A stretch of DNA of 64,000 bases from Microtetraspora sp. NBRC 13810 (GTDB lineage Bacteria > Actinomycetota > Actinomycetes > Streptosporangiales > Streptosporangiaceae): assembly GCF_030268685.1 (NCBI RefSeq), contig NZ_BSRQ01000006.1:62001-126000 (forward strand), read 5' to 3'. The position numbers were made by a program, and so were the translations under genes. Positions 36,558 to 46,082 of this stretch are shown here, piece by piece. Under the pieces are notes generated by a model, which searched no databases, was not told where the DNA came from, and saw only the letters and a program-made list of their open reading frames with translations. Within the stretch, counting starts at the first letter, position 1, and each line of letters begins with the position of its first letter.

Positions 36558-39098
36558 TCAGGTGAGCGTCACATCCACGCTGAGCGGGCCGTCCTCGCGG
36601 CCGAGCACGAACTCCTCGACGTGGCCCGCGGCGCACAGGTCGTCCTGCGCGGCGCGGACTGCGGGGACCTGGGAGCCGGTGACGGTGAGGCGGGAGACCT
36701 CGGCCCGCATGGACGCCTTGGCCTCGGACTTCGCCCGGCGCACCCGGCCCAGCGCCTCGGCGACGGCGGCGAGCACCGCCGGGTCGCCGGCGGCGCCGAG
36801 CCCGGCGGCCTCGGGCCACGGGGCGCGGTGCACCGACCCCGCACGCCACCAGGACCACACCTCTTCGGTGACGAACGGCAGGAACGGCGCGAAGAGCCGC
36901 AGCTGCACGTCCAGGGCCTGCCGCAGCGCGGCGTGCGCGGAGCGGGCCTGCCGGTCCGAGCCGTACGCGCGCGCCTTGACGAGCTCCAGGTAGTCGTCGC
37001 AGAAGTGCCAGAAGAACCGCTCGACGGCCTCCAGGGCCCGGGTGTGCTCGTAGGAGGCGAGTGCCTCCGTGGCCTCCGCCACGACCTCGCGCAGCCGGGC
37101 CAGCATCGACAGGTCGAGCGGCTCGGTGACCTCGCCCTCCTCGCCGCCGAAGCCGAGCACGAACTTCGACGCGTTGAGGATCTTGATGGCGAGCCGCCGG
37201 CCGATCTTGAGCTGGCCCTGGTCGAAGGCGGTGTCCACGCCGAGCCGCCCGCCGGCGGCCCAGTAGCGGACCGCGTCGGAGCCGTGCTGCTCCAGCAGCC
37301 CCATCGGCGTCGTGACGTTGCCCTTGGACTTGGACATCTTCTTACGGTCGGGATCGAGCACCCAGCCCGAGATGGCCGCGTCGGACCACGGCAGGACGCC
37401 GTGCTCCAGGTGCGAGCGCACGACGGCGGCGAACAGCCAGGTACGGATGATCTCGTGCGACTGGGAGCGCAGGGTCATCGGGAAGACCCGCCGGAACAGG
37501 TCGTCGTCGGTGCCCCACCGGGCGGCGATGTGCGGGCTGAGCGAGGAGGTGGCCCAGGTGTCCATCACGTCCGGGTCGCCGGTGAAGCCGCCCGCCTTGC
37601 CGCGCTGGTCCTCGGTGTAGCCGGGGGGCACGTCGCTGGACGGGTCCACCGGGAGGGCGTCCTCGGCGGGCACGATGGGGCGGTCGTGGACCGGCTGCGC
37701 GTCGCCGTCCAGCGGGTACCACACCGGGATGGGCACGCCGAAGAACCGCTGCCGGGAGATCAGCCAGTCGCCGGCGAGTCCCTCGACCCAGTTCTCGTAG
37801 CGCACCCGCATGTGCGGCGGGTGCCAGGCGAGCTCCCCGCCCCGGCCCAGCAGCCGGTCCCGGAGCGCCCGGTCGCGCCCGCCGTTGCGGATGTACCACT
37901 GCCGGGTGGTGACGATCTCCAGCGGCTTCTCGCCGCGCTCGTAGAACTTCACCGGCCGGCGGACCGGCCGGGGCTCCCCTTCGAGGTCGCCCGCGTCGCG
38001 GAGCAGCTCCACGACGCGCTCCCTGGCCCCCTGCGTCGTACGGCCGGCCAGCTCGGCGTAGGCGGCGGCCGGGACGCCGTCGGGCGGCTCCGGCAGCAGC
38101 CGCCCGTCCCAGCCGATCACCGGGCGGGTGGGCAGGCCCAGCTCCCGCCACCAGGTCACGTCGGTGACGTCGCCGAAGGTGCAGATCATCGCGATGCCCG
38201 AGCCCTTGTCCGGCTCGGCGAGCCGGTGGGCGAGCACCGGGACCTCGACGCCGAAGACCGGCGTGCGCACGGTGGCGCCGAACAACGACCGGTAACGCTC
38301 GTCGTCGGGGTGGGCGACGAGGGCGACGCAGGCCGGGATCAGCTCCGGCCGGGTCGTCTCGATCCACACCCTGCCGTCGCCGGTCGCGGCCGGGTGCCCC
38401 TGCGGCAGGTGGAAGGCGATCCGGTGGAAGGAGCCGGGCCACTCCCGGTCCTCCAGCTCTGCCTGGGCGACCGCCGTGCGGTAGGTGACGTCCCACAGCG
38501 TCGGCGCCTCCGCGACGTACGCCTCGCCGCGCGCGAGGTTGCGCAGGAAGCCGCGCTGGGACACCGCGCGGGCGCGGTCGCTGATGGTCGTGTAGAGGAG
38601 CGACCAGTCCACCGACAGCCCGACCCGCCGCCACACGTCCTCGAAGGCCCGCTCGTCGATCGCGGTGAGCCGGTGGCACAGCTCCACGAAGTTGCGCCGC
38701 GAGACCGGCACCTGCGTCTTGCCGGGTTTGGCCGGCGGTTCGAAGTCCGGGTCGTAGGGCATGGCGGGGTCGCACCGGACGCCGAAGTGGTTCTGCACGC
38801 GGCGCTCGGTGGGCAGGCCGTTGTCATCCCATCCCATGGGGTAGAAGACGGATTTGCCGCGCATGCGCTGGAAACGGGCGACGATATCGGTGTGGGTGTA
38901 GGAGAAGACATGGCCGATGTGCAGGGAACCGGAGACGGTGGGCGGCGGCGTGTCGATCGAGAAGATCTGCTCGCGGCTCGCGGACCGGTCGAAGCGATAG
39001 GTCCCCTCGGCCTCCCAGCGGGCTACGCATACCGCTTCGAGCCCGTCGAGAGAAGGTTTCTCGGGCAAGGCGGCATGGCGCAATCGCTGTTCGGTCAT
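36558..39098 (-). CDS. valS: Valyl-tRNA synthetase
   Basis: An 846-residue class I aminoacyl-tRNA synthetase that charges tRNA-Val. It has [14 protein letters not shown] with the HIGH motif, the editing domain (about 195-370, with [11 protein letters not shown]), [13 protein letters not shown] and the [15 protein letters not shown] loop, and an anticodon-binding domain near the end. It lacks the long C-terminal coiled coil of bacterial-type ValS, so it belongs to the shorter archaeal-like class found in many actinobacteria. ATG 39098 follows AAGGAGG. It is divergent from the DUF4235 gene. No T-box leader fits in the 82-base gap. Confidence 0.95.
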   Translation of the reverse strand: MTEQRLRHAALPEKPSLDGLEAVCVARWEAEGTYRFDRSASREQIFSIDTPPPTVSGSLHIGHVFSYTHTDIVARFQRMRGKSVFYPMGWDDNGLPTERRVQNHFGVRCDPAMPYDPDFEPPAKPGKTQVPVSRRNFVELCHRLTAIDERAFEDVWRRVGLSVDWSLLYTTISDRARAVSQRGFLRNLARGEAYVAEAPTLWDVTYRTAVAQAELEDREWPGSFHRIAFHLPQGHPAATGDGRVWIETTRPELIPACVALVAHPDDERYRSLFGATVRTPVFGVEVPVLAHRLAEPDKGSGIAMICTFGDVTDVTWWRELGLPTRPVIGWDGRLLPEPPDGVPAAAYAELAGRTTQGARERVVELLRDAGDLEGEPRPVRRPVKFYERGEKPLEIVTTRQWYIRNGGRDRALRDRLLGRGGELAWHPPHMRVRYENWVEGLAGDWLISRQRFFGVPIPVWYPLDGDAQPVHDRPIVPAEDALPVDPSSDVPPGYTEDQRGKAGGFTGDPDVMDTWATSSLSPHIAARWGTDDDLFRRVFPMTLRSQSHEIIRTWLFAAVVRSHLEHGVLPWSDAAISGWVLDPDRKKMSKSKGNVTTPMGLLEQHGSDAVRYWAAGGRLGVDTAFDQGQLKIGRRLAIKILNASKFVLGFGGEEGEVTEPLDLSMLARLREVVAEATEALASYEHTRALEAVERFFWHFCDDYLELVKARAYGSDRQARSAHAALRQALDVQLRLFAPFLPFVTEEVWSWWRAGSVHRAPWPEAAGLGAAGDPAVLAAVAEALGRVRRAKSEAKASMRAEVSRLTVTGSQVPAVRAAQDDLCAAGHVEEFVLGREDGPLSVDVTLT

Positions 39099-39180
39099 GC
39101 CTCCTTATCTTAAGGGGGTCGCGATCGGCGGCGCTGTACGATTTAGGGTTCGCTCCGTGACAGGAAACAGGGAGACAAAC

Positions 39181-39492
39181 ATGGGCGATAAGGCGGAAAA
39201 GCCGGATATGACGTGGCGGGTGATCGGCGGGCTGATCGCGCTCGGCGTCGGTTTCGCCACCCGCAAGGCGGTCGCCTACGGCTGGCAGAAGACCACCGGG
39301 AAGAAGCCCCCGGCCGATCCCGACTCGCTGGAGGTCGGCATGGCCGAGGCGATCGGCTACGCCGTGGTGACGGCGGTGGGCATGGAAGTGGCCCGGATCG
39401 TCGCGACCCGGGCCGCCGCCAAGCGCTACAAGGCGTGGTCGGCCAGGACGGTGGCCAAAGCCGTGGCGGAGGCGGCGACCCCCAAGGCCTGA
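39181..39492 (+). CDS. DUF4235 small membrane protein
   Basis: A 103-residue protein of unknown function, typical of actinobacteria. It has two hydrophobic segments (about 13-26 and 57-78) and family stretches such as WRVIGGLIALGVGFATRKAV and KRYKAWSARTVAKAV. An AGGGAG ribosome binding site lies six bases before the ATG. Divergent from valS. Confidence 0.88.
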   Translation: MGDKAEKPDMTWRVIGGLIALGVGFATRKAVAYGWQKTTGKKPPADPDSLEVGMAEAIGYAVVTAVGMEVARIVATRAAAKRYKAWSARTVAKAVAEAATPKA

Positions 39493-39510
39493 CCGGCTCC
39501 CCCCTTGCCT

Positions 39511-39532
39511 GACCGACCCCCCGGGGCCGGTC
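39511..39532 (+). terminator. Hairpin between DUF4235 and otsA
   Basis: GACCG-A-CCC and GGG-C-CGGTC pair across a short C-rich apex, 18 bases after the DUF4235 stop. It could terminate both convergent genes. Confidence 0.5.
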
Positions 39533-39563
39533 CGGCTGCCGGGCCTGACCGCCGCCCCGCCGC

Positions 39564-40964
<1,401 letters not shown>

Positions 40965-41067
40965 GCGTCCCTCCCATAGGTCGGCTTCAAGACCACCTTA
41001 CGGAAGGGACACAGATCGCTTTCGCCCGGCTACCGCTCGAAGGCGCGGCGGCGCAGGGGTTCGCGGG

Positions 41068-41155
41068 CTCATCCCGGGTTCCGCGGCCCGGGCAGCTCTC
41101 TCCGCTTGCGCCTCATCCCGGGTTCCGCGGCCCGGGCAGTTCTCTCCGCTTGCGC
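41068..41155. repeat. 44-bp tandem duplication at the 3' end of a gene
   Basis: Two direct copies of 44 bases (41068-41111 and 41112-41155) differ by one base. The second copy holds the last 13 codons and stop of the hypothetical gene. The first lies just beyond the stop and repeats that coding end in another frame. Confidence 0.95.
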
Positions 41156-41997
41156 AGGTCGGCGCGGACGGCCGCGCCGAGTCTTCTGGTGGCCGCGCGG
41201 TTCAGGGCTCCGCCCGCGACGGCGCCGGTGAGGAAGGGGCCGAGGGTGGTGAGATGCCGGCCGAGCGTGCGCATCAGCCGGTTGCGCAGGGCGGTCTTGG
41301 CCGCCGCGCCGATGGCGAGGGAGACTGTGCCGGGCGCGAGGGGGTCGACGCCGCGCTGTTTGGACCAGGCGACGCTGAACGCGATCGCGCGCTGGGTGCC
41401 CGAACCGGGCACCACGTCGCCGTAGACCTCGTGCAGCTCGGCGATGAGCTTGACCTCGATGGCGGCCACGACGAGGGTCTCGGCGACGAGCTGCGCGGGA
41501 GCCGACAGCAGGAGGGGCGGCGCCGCGAACTCCGCCGCCGCGACCGCTCCGCCGATGGCGCCGACGGCCATCGTCGCCTTCGCCGCGGTGCGCACGAGGT
41601 CGTCGGCGAGAAGCTCGCCGGTGAGACCGTGGTGATGCTCGGAGAGGGTGGCGGCGTCCCTGATCGGGATGCGCGGCGCCACCGCCATGAACACGTCGGC
41701 GAGCCACCGGCCGCGGCCGGCCCCCGATTCGCCCGCCTTCTTGCCGCCCCGGACCAGGGCCTGGGTGAGGCGGCCGAGCAGCCTCCGCCGCTCGGCGCCG
41801 TCGATGTCACCGGGCTGGGCGAGCTTGCCGACCAGCTCGGCGACCTCTTCGTCCGCCGTGCGCGGCGCCTCCACGACCGCGCCCGGCCCGTCGGCGCCGG
41901 GACTCCCGGCCGTCACCGGCTCCTCCGGCGTCACACCTGTGTCTTCGCCCGGCGGCACACCGGGATCCTGCGATGATCGATCCGCTCGTTCGGTCAC
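41113..41997 (-). CDS. Hypothetical actinobacterial protein
   Basis: A 294-residue protein that I cannot assign. The N-terminal 70 residues are polar and disordered-looking. The rest is Ala/Gly/Leu-rich with weakly hydrophobic helices (KATMAVGAIGGAVAAAEFAAPP, TTLGPFLTGAVAGGALNRAATRR), which suggests membrane association. GTG 41997 is chosen for the strong GAGGAGG nine bases upstream; the frame is open 38 codons further. It sits between DUF4193 and otsA on the same strand. Its C-terminal codons are duplicated in a 44-bp tandem repeat. Confidence 0.7.
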   Translation of the reverse strand: MTERADRSSQDPGVPPGEDTGVTPEEPVTAGSPGADGPGAVVEAPRTADEEVAELVGKLAQPGDIDGAERRRLLGRLTQALVRGGKKAGESGAGRGRWLADVFMAVAPRIPIRDAATLSEHHHGLTGELLADDLVRTAAKATMAVGAIGGAVAAAEFAAPPLLLSAPAQLVAETLVVAAIEVKLIAELHEVYGDVVPGSGTQRAIAFSVAWSKQRGVDPLAPGTVSLAIGAAAKTALRNRLMRTLGRHLTTLGPFLTGAVAGGALNRAATRRLGAAVRADLRKRRELPGPRNPG

Positions 41998-42032
41998 TCT
42001 GCGGAACCTCCTCAGGTCCGTGGGAGGGACGA

Positions 42033-42332
42033 TCAGGCGGCGCACTCCCGGCAGATCTGCTGCCCGGCCTTCTCCGAGGCGAGCTGGCTGCGGTGATGCA
42101 CCAGGAAGCACCGTGAACAGGTGAACTCGTCGGCCTGGCGCGGAATCACCCTCAGAGAGAGCTCCTCGTTGGACAGGTCCGCGCCGGGCAGTTCGAGCGA
42201 CTCGGCGAGATCGGTCTCGTCGATGTCGATGCTGCCCGAGGACTTGTCGGTACGCCGAGCCTGGAGCTCCTGGAGGCTGTCCTCGCTCAGGTCGTCGTCG
42301 GTCTTACGTGGGCTGTCGTAGTCGGTTGCCAT
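42033..42332 (-). CDS. DUF4193 zinc-ribbon-like protein
   Basis: A 99-residue soluble protein conserved in actinobacteria. The N-terminus is acidic (DDDLSEDSLQELQARR) and the C-terminus has two CxxC pairs, CSRCF and CREC, spaced as a small zinc ribbon. Function unknown; a role in transcription or translation is plausible from the fold. The 271 bases upstream of its ATG hold no gene and should contain its promoter. Confidence 0.92.
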   Translation of the reverse strand: MATDYDSPRKTDDDLSEDSLQELQARRTDKSSGSIDIDETDLAESLELPGADLSNEELSLRVIPRQADEFTCSRCFLVHHRSQLASEKAGQQICRECAA

Positions 42333-42603
42333 TGTCCTGCTCCATCCCCCTCATCTATGTGTCTGCTCCGTCGCGCGCGTATAACGTCTGGGGAGCCCAT
42401 CTTGTGCCCGGACAGGTCCGTGAGATTTGTGCTTCGGTACCCCGCCGGAACGGCCGCTGAACCTCCCCACACGTGAGTGAGCCGCCGTCAATGGGAGTAG
42501 TTAGCCAAATATGGCGAAACCCACAGCATTGACGCCATGCAGCACCGCGTTCGACGGCACATCCAACCACATGTACGGCGCTGACGAGACGCCCCCCGCC
42601 GGA

Positions 42604-44061
42604 TCAACGTCCCGACGGCGTTTTTCCGGGGATCGCGCCCGACCTCGGGAGCCTCACGGTGACCACCAGACCTCCGCCCTCCCTCGGCACGGCCGACACG
42701 TTGCCACCGTGCGCCTGCACCACCGCGCGCACGATCGACAGCCCCAGACCCGACCCCTTCGCCGAGTCCACCCGGTCGGCGTTGAGCCGCCTGAACGGCT
42801 CGAAAAGGCTGCCCACCTCGTACGCGGGCACGTGTGGCCCGGTGTTGGCGACCTGAACAACCAACGCCCCGTCCAACATTCCCGTACGAACCCAGACTTT
42901 TCCTGATTCGGGAACGTTGTACTTGAGCGCGTTCTCCACCAGGTTGGCCACGCAGCGCTCCAGCAGGACCGGGTCGCCGGTCGCCGGCGTGGACGTCATG
43001 TCCCGCTCGATCGTCACGCCCGCCTCGGCGGCCACCGGGGCGAGCTGTTCCAGCGCGGCCTCCGCGACGTCCTTCACGTCCACCGGCTGGCGCACGTTCA
43101 GCTCGCGCTCGCTGCGGGCGAGCAGCAGCAGGCCCTCGATGAGCCGCTCGTTGCGCGCGTTGACCTCCAGCAGCGTGCGGCCGAGCGCCTTGAGGTCCTC
43201 CGACGCCACCGGGTCCGACAGCGCGATCTCCAGCACGGTCCTGTTGATGGTCAGCGGGGTGCGCAGCTCGTGCGAGGCGTTCGCCACGAACCTGCGCTGG
43301 GTGTGGAAGGCGACGTTGAGCCGGGTGAGCATCGCGTCGAAGGTGTCGGCCAGCTCCTTCAGCTCGTCGTCCGGGCCCTGGAGGTCGATCCGCTGGTGGG
43401 CGAGGGTGCTCTCGGAGAGCTTGCGGGCGGTCGCGGTCATCTGCGTCACCGGCCGCAGCGCCCGGTCGGCGACGACATAGCCCAGCATCAGCGCGATCAG
43501 GCCCATGCCGAGCAGGGCGAGCAGCGAGTTTCTCAGCACGAGGCCGAGGATCGTGTCGTTGGCCACCTGGAGCCTGGCCCGCGCCGTCTCCTCCAGGATC
43601 GCGCGCAGGTCCGGGTCGAGGTTGAAGGGCACCTGGAGGGTGAGGGTGCGCAGGTTGACGTCCAGCGCCGACTGGATGATGACGTACATCACGGCTTCGA
43701 GCAGGGCGCCGGCCATGAAGAACAGCGCGCCGTAGGTGAGGGTGAGCCGCCACCGGATGCTCAGCCGGCCGGGGATCGCCTTCACCTGCGCCCACAGGTC
43801 GCCCTCCGCGACCGGCTTCGCCGTCGGCGGGGGCGGCCCGTCCCAGGCCGGCGGGCCCGAAGGCGGGGGGGCCGAGCCGTGGTAGGGCCGGGCCCCGGTC
43901 TGGGCGACCGGCCCCCTCCCCCGGTTCTCCGGCTGGGGGCTGATCATCGGATGGGTGGGACCTGTCGTCTTCTGCGCCGACACGGGAGCCACGAAGGAGG
44001 GGCCGGCGGCCTTCCCTCCGGATGGACGTCCCTGCGTCGTCGGCTCCCGTGCGTCACTCAC
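42604..44061 (-). CDS. HAMP-domain sensor histidine kinase
   Basis: A 485-residue membrane kinase. It has a Pro-rich cytoplasmic N-terminus (1-90), membrane segments near 105-130 and 178-200 flanking a short external loop, a HAMP domain, a HisKA domain with phosphoacceptor His264 in NASHELRTPL, and a HATPase domain with the N box (CVANLVENALKY) and GSGLGLSIV. The GTG start overlaps the regulator stop in a GTGA arrangement. The small sensor loop of about 50 residues suggests it senses a membrane or nearby envelope signal; the stimulus is unknown. Confidence 0.93.
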   Translation of the reverse strand: MSDAREPTTQGRPSGGKAAGPSFVAPVSAQKTTGPTHPMISPQPENRGRGPVAQTGARPYHGSAPPPSGPPAWDGPPPPTAKPVAEGDLWAQVKAIPGRLSIRWRLTLTYGALFFMAGALLEAVMYVIIQSALDVNLRTLTLQVPFNLDPDLRAILEETARARLQVANDTILGLVLRNSLLALLGMGLIALMLGYVVADRALRPVTQMTATARKLSESTLAHQRIDLQGPDDELKELADTFDAMLTRLNVAFHTQRRFVANASHELRTPLTINRTVLEIALSDPVASEDLKALGRTLLEVNARNERLIEGLLLLARSERELNVRQPVDVKDVAEAALEQLAPVAAEAGVTIERDMTSTPATGDPVLLERCVANLVENALKYNVPESGKVWVRTGMLDGALVVQVANTGPHVPAYEVGSLFEPFRRLNADRVDSAKGSGLGLSIVRAVVQAHGGNVSAVPREGGGLVVTVRLPRSGAIPGKTPSGR

Positions 44062-44711
44062 AGCTTGTAACCCACTCCCGGCACCGTCTCGATCACCTGC
44101 GGGTCACCGAGCTTCTTCCGCAGGGTCATCATCGTGACCCGCACCACGTTGGTGAACGGGTCGATGTTCTCGTCCCACGCCTTGTCCAGCAGGTCCTCCT
44201 GGCTGACCACGGCGCCCTCGGCGCGCATCAGCTCCTCCAGGACGGCGAACTCCTTCTTGGTCAGGGCGACCTCCCGGCCGTCGCGGGTGACCAGGCGCTT
44301 GCCCGGGTCGAGCCGCACGCCCGCGCGCTCCAGGATGGGCGGCAGGGCGGGCGCCGAACGACGGCCCAGCGCCCGCACCCTGGCCACCAGCTCGACGAAC
44401 ACGAACGGCTTGGCGAGATAGTCGTCGGCCCCGAGGCCGAGCCCCTCCACCTTGTCGTCCACGTCGCCCGAGGCGGTGAGCATGAGGATGCGCGAGGCGC
44501 TCCGCTGGGCCACCAGCCTGCGGCACACCTCGTCGCCGTGCACCACCGGCAGATCCCGGTCCAGCACGATCACGTCGTAGTCGACGTAGGCGGTCCGCTC
44601 CAGCGCGCCGCCGCCGTCGTAGGCGACATCGACGGCCATCGCCTCGCGCCGCAGACCGGTCGCGATCGCGTCGGCCAGCACCCGCTCGTCCTCGACCACA
44701 AGTACCCGCAT
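44058..44711 (-). CDS. OmpR-family response regulator
   Basis: A 217-residue regulator with a receiver domain (phosphoacceptor Asp51 in VIVLDRDLP, acidic pocket ED at 7-8, Lys in YLAKPF) and a C-terminal winged helix (LTKKEFAVLEELM, VVRVTMMTLRKKLG, VPGVGYKL). ATG 44711 is preferred; an ATG eight codons upstream is possible but itself overlaps the AGGAGG ribosome binding site. First gene of the operon, coupled to the kinase. A direct-repeat element in its promoter region may be its own binding site. Confidence 0.94.
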   Translation of the reverse strand: MRVLVVEDERVLADAIATGLRREAMAVDVAYDGGGALERTAYVDYDVIVLDRDLPVVHGDEVCRRLVAQRSASRILMLTASGDVDDKVEGLGLGADDYLAKPFVFVELVARVRALGRRSAPALPPILERAGVRLDPGKRLVTRDGREVALTKKEFAVLEELMRAEGAVVSQEDLLDKAWDENIDPFTNVVRVTMMTLRKKLGDPQVIETVPGVGYKL

Positions 44712-44773
44712 CCGCCTCTGGCACCTCCTGGACATGTCCCGTGTGGGACGGCTTCATTTTGACCACAGCGTGC

Positions 44774-44792
44774 GTAAGCGCACGGTAAGCGC
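44774..44792. promoter_or_regulatory. Candidate response-regulator box: direct repeat GTAAGCGC with 11-bp period
   Basis: Two identical GTAAGCGC octamers (44774-44781, 44785-44792) start 11 bp apart, one helical turn, 63 bases upstream of the regulator start. OmpR-type dimers bind tandem half-sites with this spacing, so autoregulation is likely. Confidence 0.5.
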
Positions 44793-44942
44793 CCTCCCCA
44801 CGATAGGGAGGCGAGGTCGGTGAACCCTACGGAAAGTTTCCATGATTCATGGTTTGAGGCGGGATTCCGGGTGGGTACAGGGTGTGCCATACCCCCGTGG
44901 CGCGTTCGGCGTCACCGCCTCCACCCCTAGAAAGTAGGTGAG

Positions 44943-45107
44943 ATGGGCGAGTTCACGACCACGATCGAAACCAGGCTCGACCAGGCCTATAGAGGCCTCC
45001 AGGAAGCCCGGTCCGCCGGCGACGACTTTCTCGCCGACACTCTCGCCGCCGAGATAGAGGACCTGCGCCGCATCGCGGTGGACAACGGGGTCTCTCTCCA
45101 GCGCTGA
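44943..45107 (+). CDS. Small conserved actinobacterial protein, 54 residues
   Basis: An open frame beginning MGEFTTTIETRLDQAYRGL and ending DNGVSLQR, predicted to be almost wholly helical and acidic (EIEDLRRIA). It is preceded by GTAGGTGAG and followed after 17 bases by a strong terminator, so it looks like a genuine stand-alone gene. I recall similar short proteins next to two-component genes in other actinomycetes; function unknown. Confidence 0.75.
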   Translation: MGEFTTTIETRLDQAYRGLQEARSAGDDFLADTLAAEIEDLRRIAVDNGVSLQR

Positions 45108-45124
45108 ACCCCACGAAGACCGCG

Positions 45125-45154
45125 GGGCCCGCCCCCGAGGCAGGGGGCGGGCCC
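45125..45154. terminator. Strong bidirectional terminator
   Basis: A perfect 12-bp stem (GGGCCCGCCCCC and complement) with a 6-base loop, followed by TCTTCTT on the plus strand and preceded by GAAGAC, which extends the pairing. It lies between the 54-residue gene and the convergent phosphatase gene, and can serve both. Confidence 0.88.
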
Positions 45155-45179
45155 TCTTCTTCGCGTGCCTTCCGGCCGG

Positions 45180-45989
45180 TCAGGCGTCGCGCTCGGGATC
45201 CAGCGTGACCAGCAGATCGTGCAGCTCCTCGAACAGTCCGGGAGCCGCGGCCAGGGTCATGTCCGGGTTGTGCGGCCTGCCGTTCAGGCCACCGACCCGC
45301 GCGCCGGCCTCGGCCGCCACCAGGCCGCCGGCCGCGTGGTCCCAGTACTCCGTGCCGCGCTCGTAGTAGCCGTCCACCCGGCCCGCCGCGACCGAGCACA
45401 GGTCGGCCGCCGCCGAGCCGCTCCGCCGGATGTCGCGGACCACGGGCAGCACCCCGGCGAGCACCTCGGCCTGGACGACGCGCCGCGCGGCTGAGTAGCC
45501 GAACCCGGTGGCGATCAGCGCCCGGGACAGCGGCACTCCCGTGTTGCAGCGCAGCCGCTCGCCGCCCAGCCAGGCGCCGCCGCCGAGCCAGGCGGTGAAG
45601 AGCTCGCCGCGCGGCACGACGTTGACCGCGCCGGCGACGACGGTCCCCGCCACCTCGACGGCGACGCTGACCGCCCACTCCGGCAGGCCGTACAGGAAGT
45701 TGACCGTGCCGTCGATGGGGTCGACGATCCAGCGGACGTCGCCGCCGCCGGTCGCGCCGCCCTCCTCGCCGAGGACGGCGTCGCCGGGCCTGGCGGTCCT
45801 GATCCGGTCCCGGACCAGCTCCTCCGCCGCCCGGTCGAGCGCGGTGACCACGTCGGTGGGGCTGGACTTCGTCTGCACCACCTCCGGGCGCGCGGACCGC
45901 TTCTGGCGGAGCATGTCGCCCGCCTCGCGGGCGATGTCCGCGGCGAGGACGGCGAACTCCCGCGGCTCCGGCGTCGCGCCGCCGGTCAC
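45180..45989 (-). CDS. Inositol monophosphatase family protein
   Basis: A 269-residue lithium-sensitive-type phosphatase. It has the metal-binding GEEGG, the signature VDPIDGTVNFLYGLPEW and the C-terminal YWDHAAGGLVAAEAGA. It may dephosphorylate inositol-1-phosphate or related sugar phosphates. GTG 45989 overlaps by four bases (GTGA) the stop of the native S9-peptidase reading frame, whose last codons remain just upstream. This shows that the phosphatase was translationally coupled to the peptidase before the mobile element separated them. A GTG eight codons upstream (46013) is the less likely start. Confidence 0.9.
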   Translation of the reverse strand: MTGGATPEPREFAVLAADIAREAGDMLRQKRSARPEVVQTKSSPTDVVTALDRAAEELVRDRIRTARPGDAVLGEEGGATGGGDVRWIVDPIDGTVNFLYGLPEWAVSVAVEVAGTVVAGAVNVVPRGELFTAWLGGGAWLGGERLRCNTGVPLSRALIATGFGYSAARRVVQAEVLAGVLPVVRDIRRSGSAAADLCSVAAGRVDGYYERGTEYWDHAAGGLVAAEAGARVGGLNGRPHNPDMTLAAAPGLFEELHDLLVTLDPERDA

Positions 45990-46054
45990 GCCAGGGACTC
46001 CGGCCGCTGCCACTCCCGCCCGAGCACATGCTGGGCGAGGAAGGCGAGGATGGT
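45986..46054 (-). pseudogene. Severed native 3' end of the S9 peptidase gene
   Basis: About 22 codons ending LAFLAQHVLGREWQRP then ESLA and stop. In my recollection this matches the usual C-terminus of actinobacterial S9 peptidases, and it continues in frame from the VVAWYETV stretch now 3.6 kb away. It is cut off from its gene by the serine-recombinase element and has no start codon of its own. Confidence 0.85.
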
Positions 46055-46056
46055 CC
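46040..46056. other. Left attachment-site core (attL)
   Basis: GAAGGCgAGGAtGGTC, matching the right core at all but two positions, placed where the host peptidase codons for F-A-L break off. The recombinase ATG begins 27 bases further, and a -10-like TACACT (46071-46076) lies six bases before it, so the recombinase message is probably leaderless. Confidence 0.75.
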
Positions 46057-46082
46057 CCTTTCGGTAGTGGTACACTTGATTC

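Noticed and set aside
39099-39180. T-box leader for valS
   Set aside because: The 82-base gap is too small and contains no specifier stem or T-box sequence.
46040-46060. Integration into a tRNA 3' end
   Set aside because: No tRNA-like fold at either junction; the flanks read as S9 peptidase codons.
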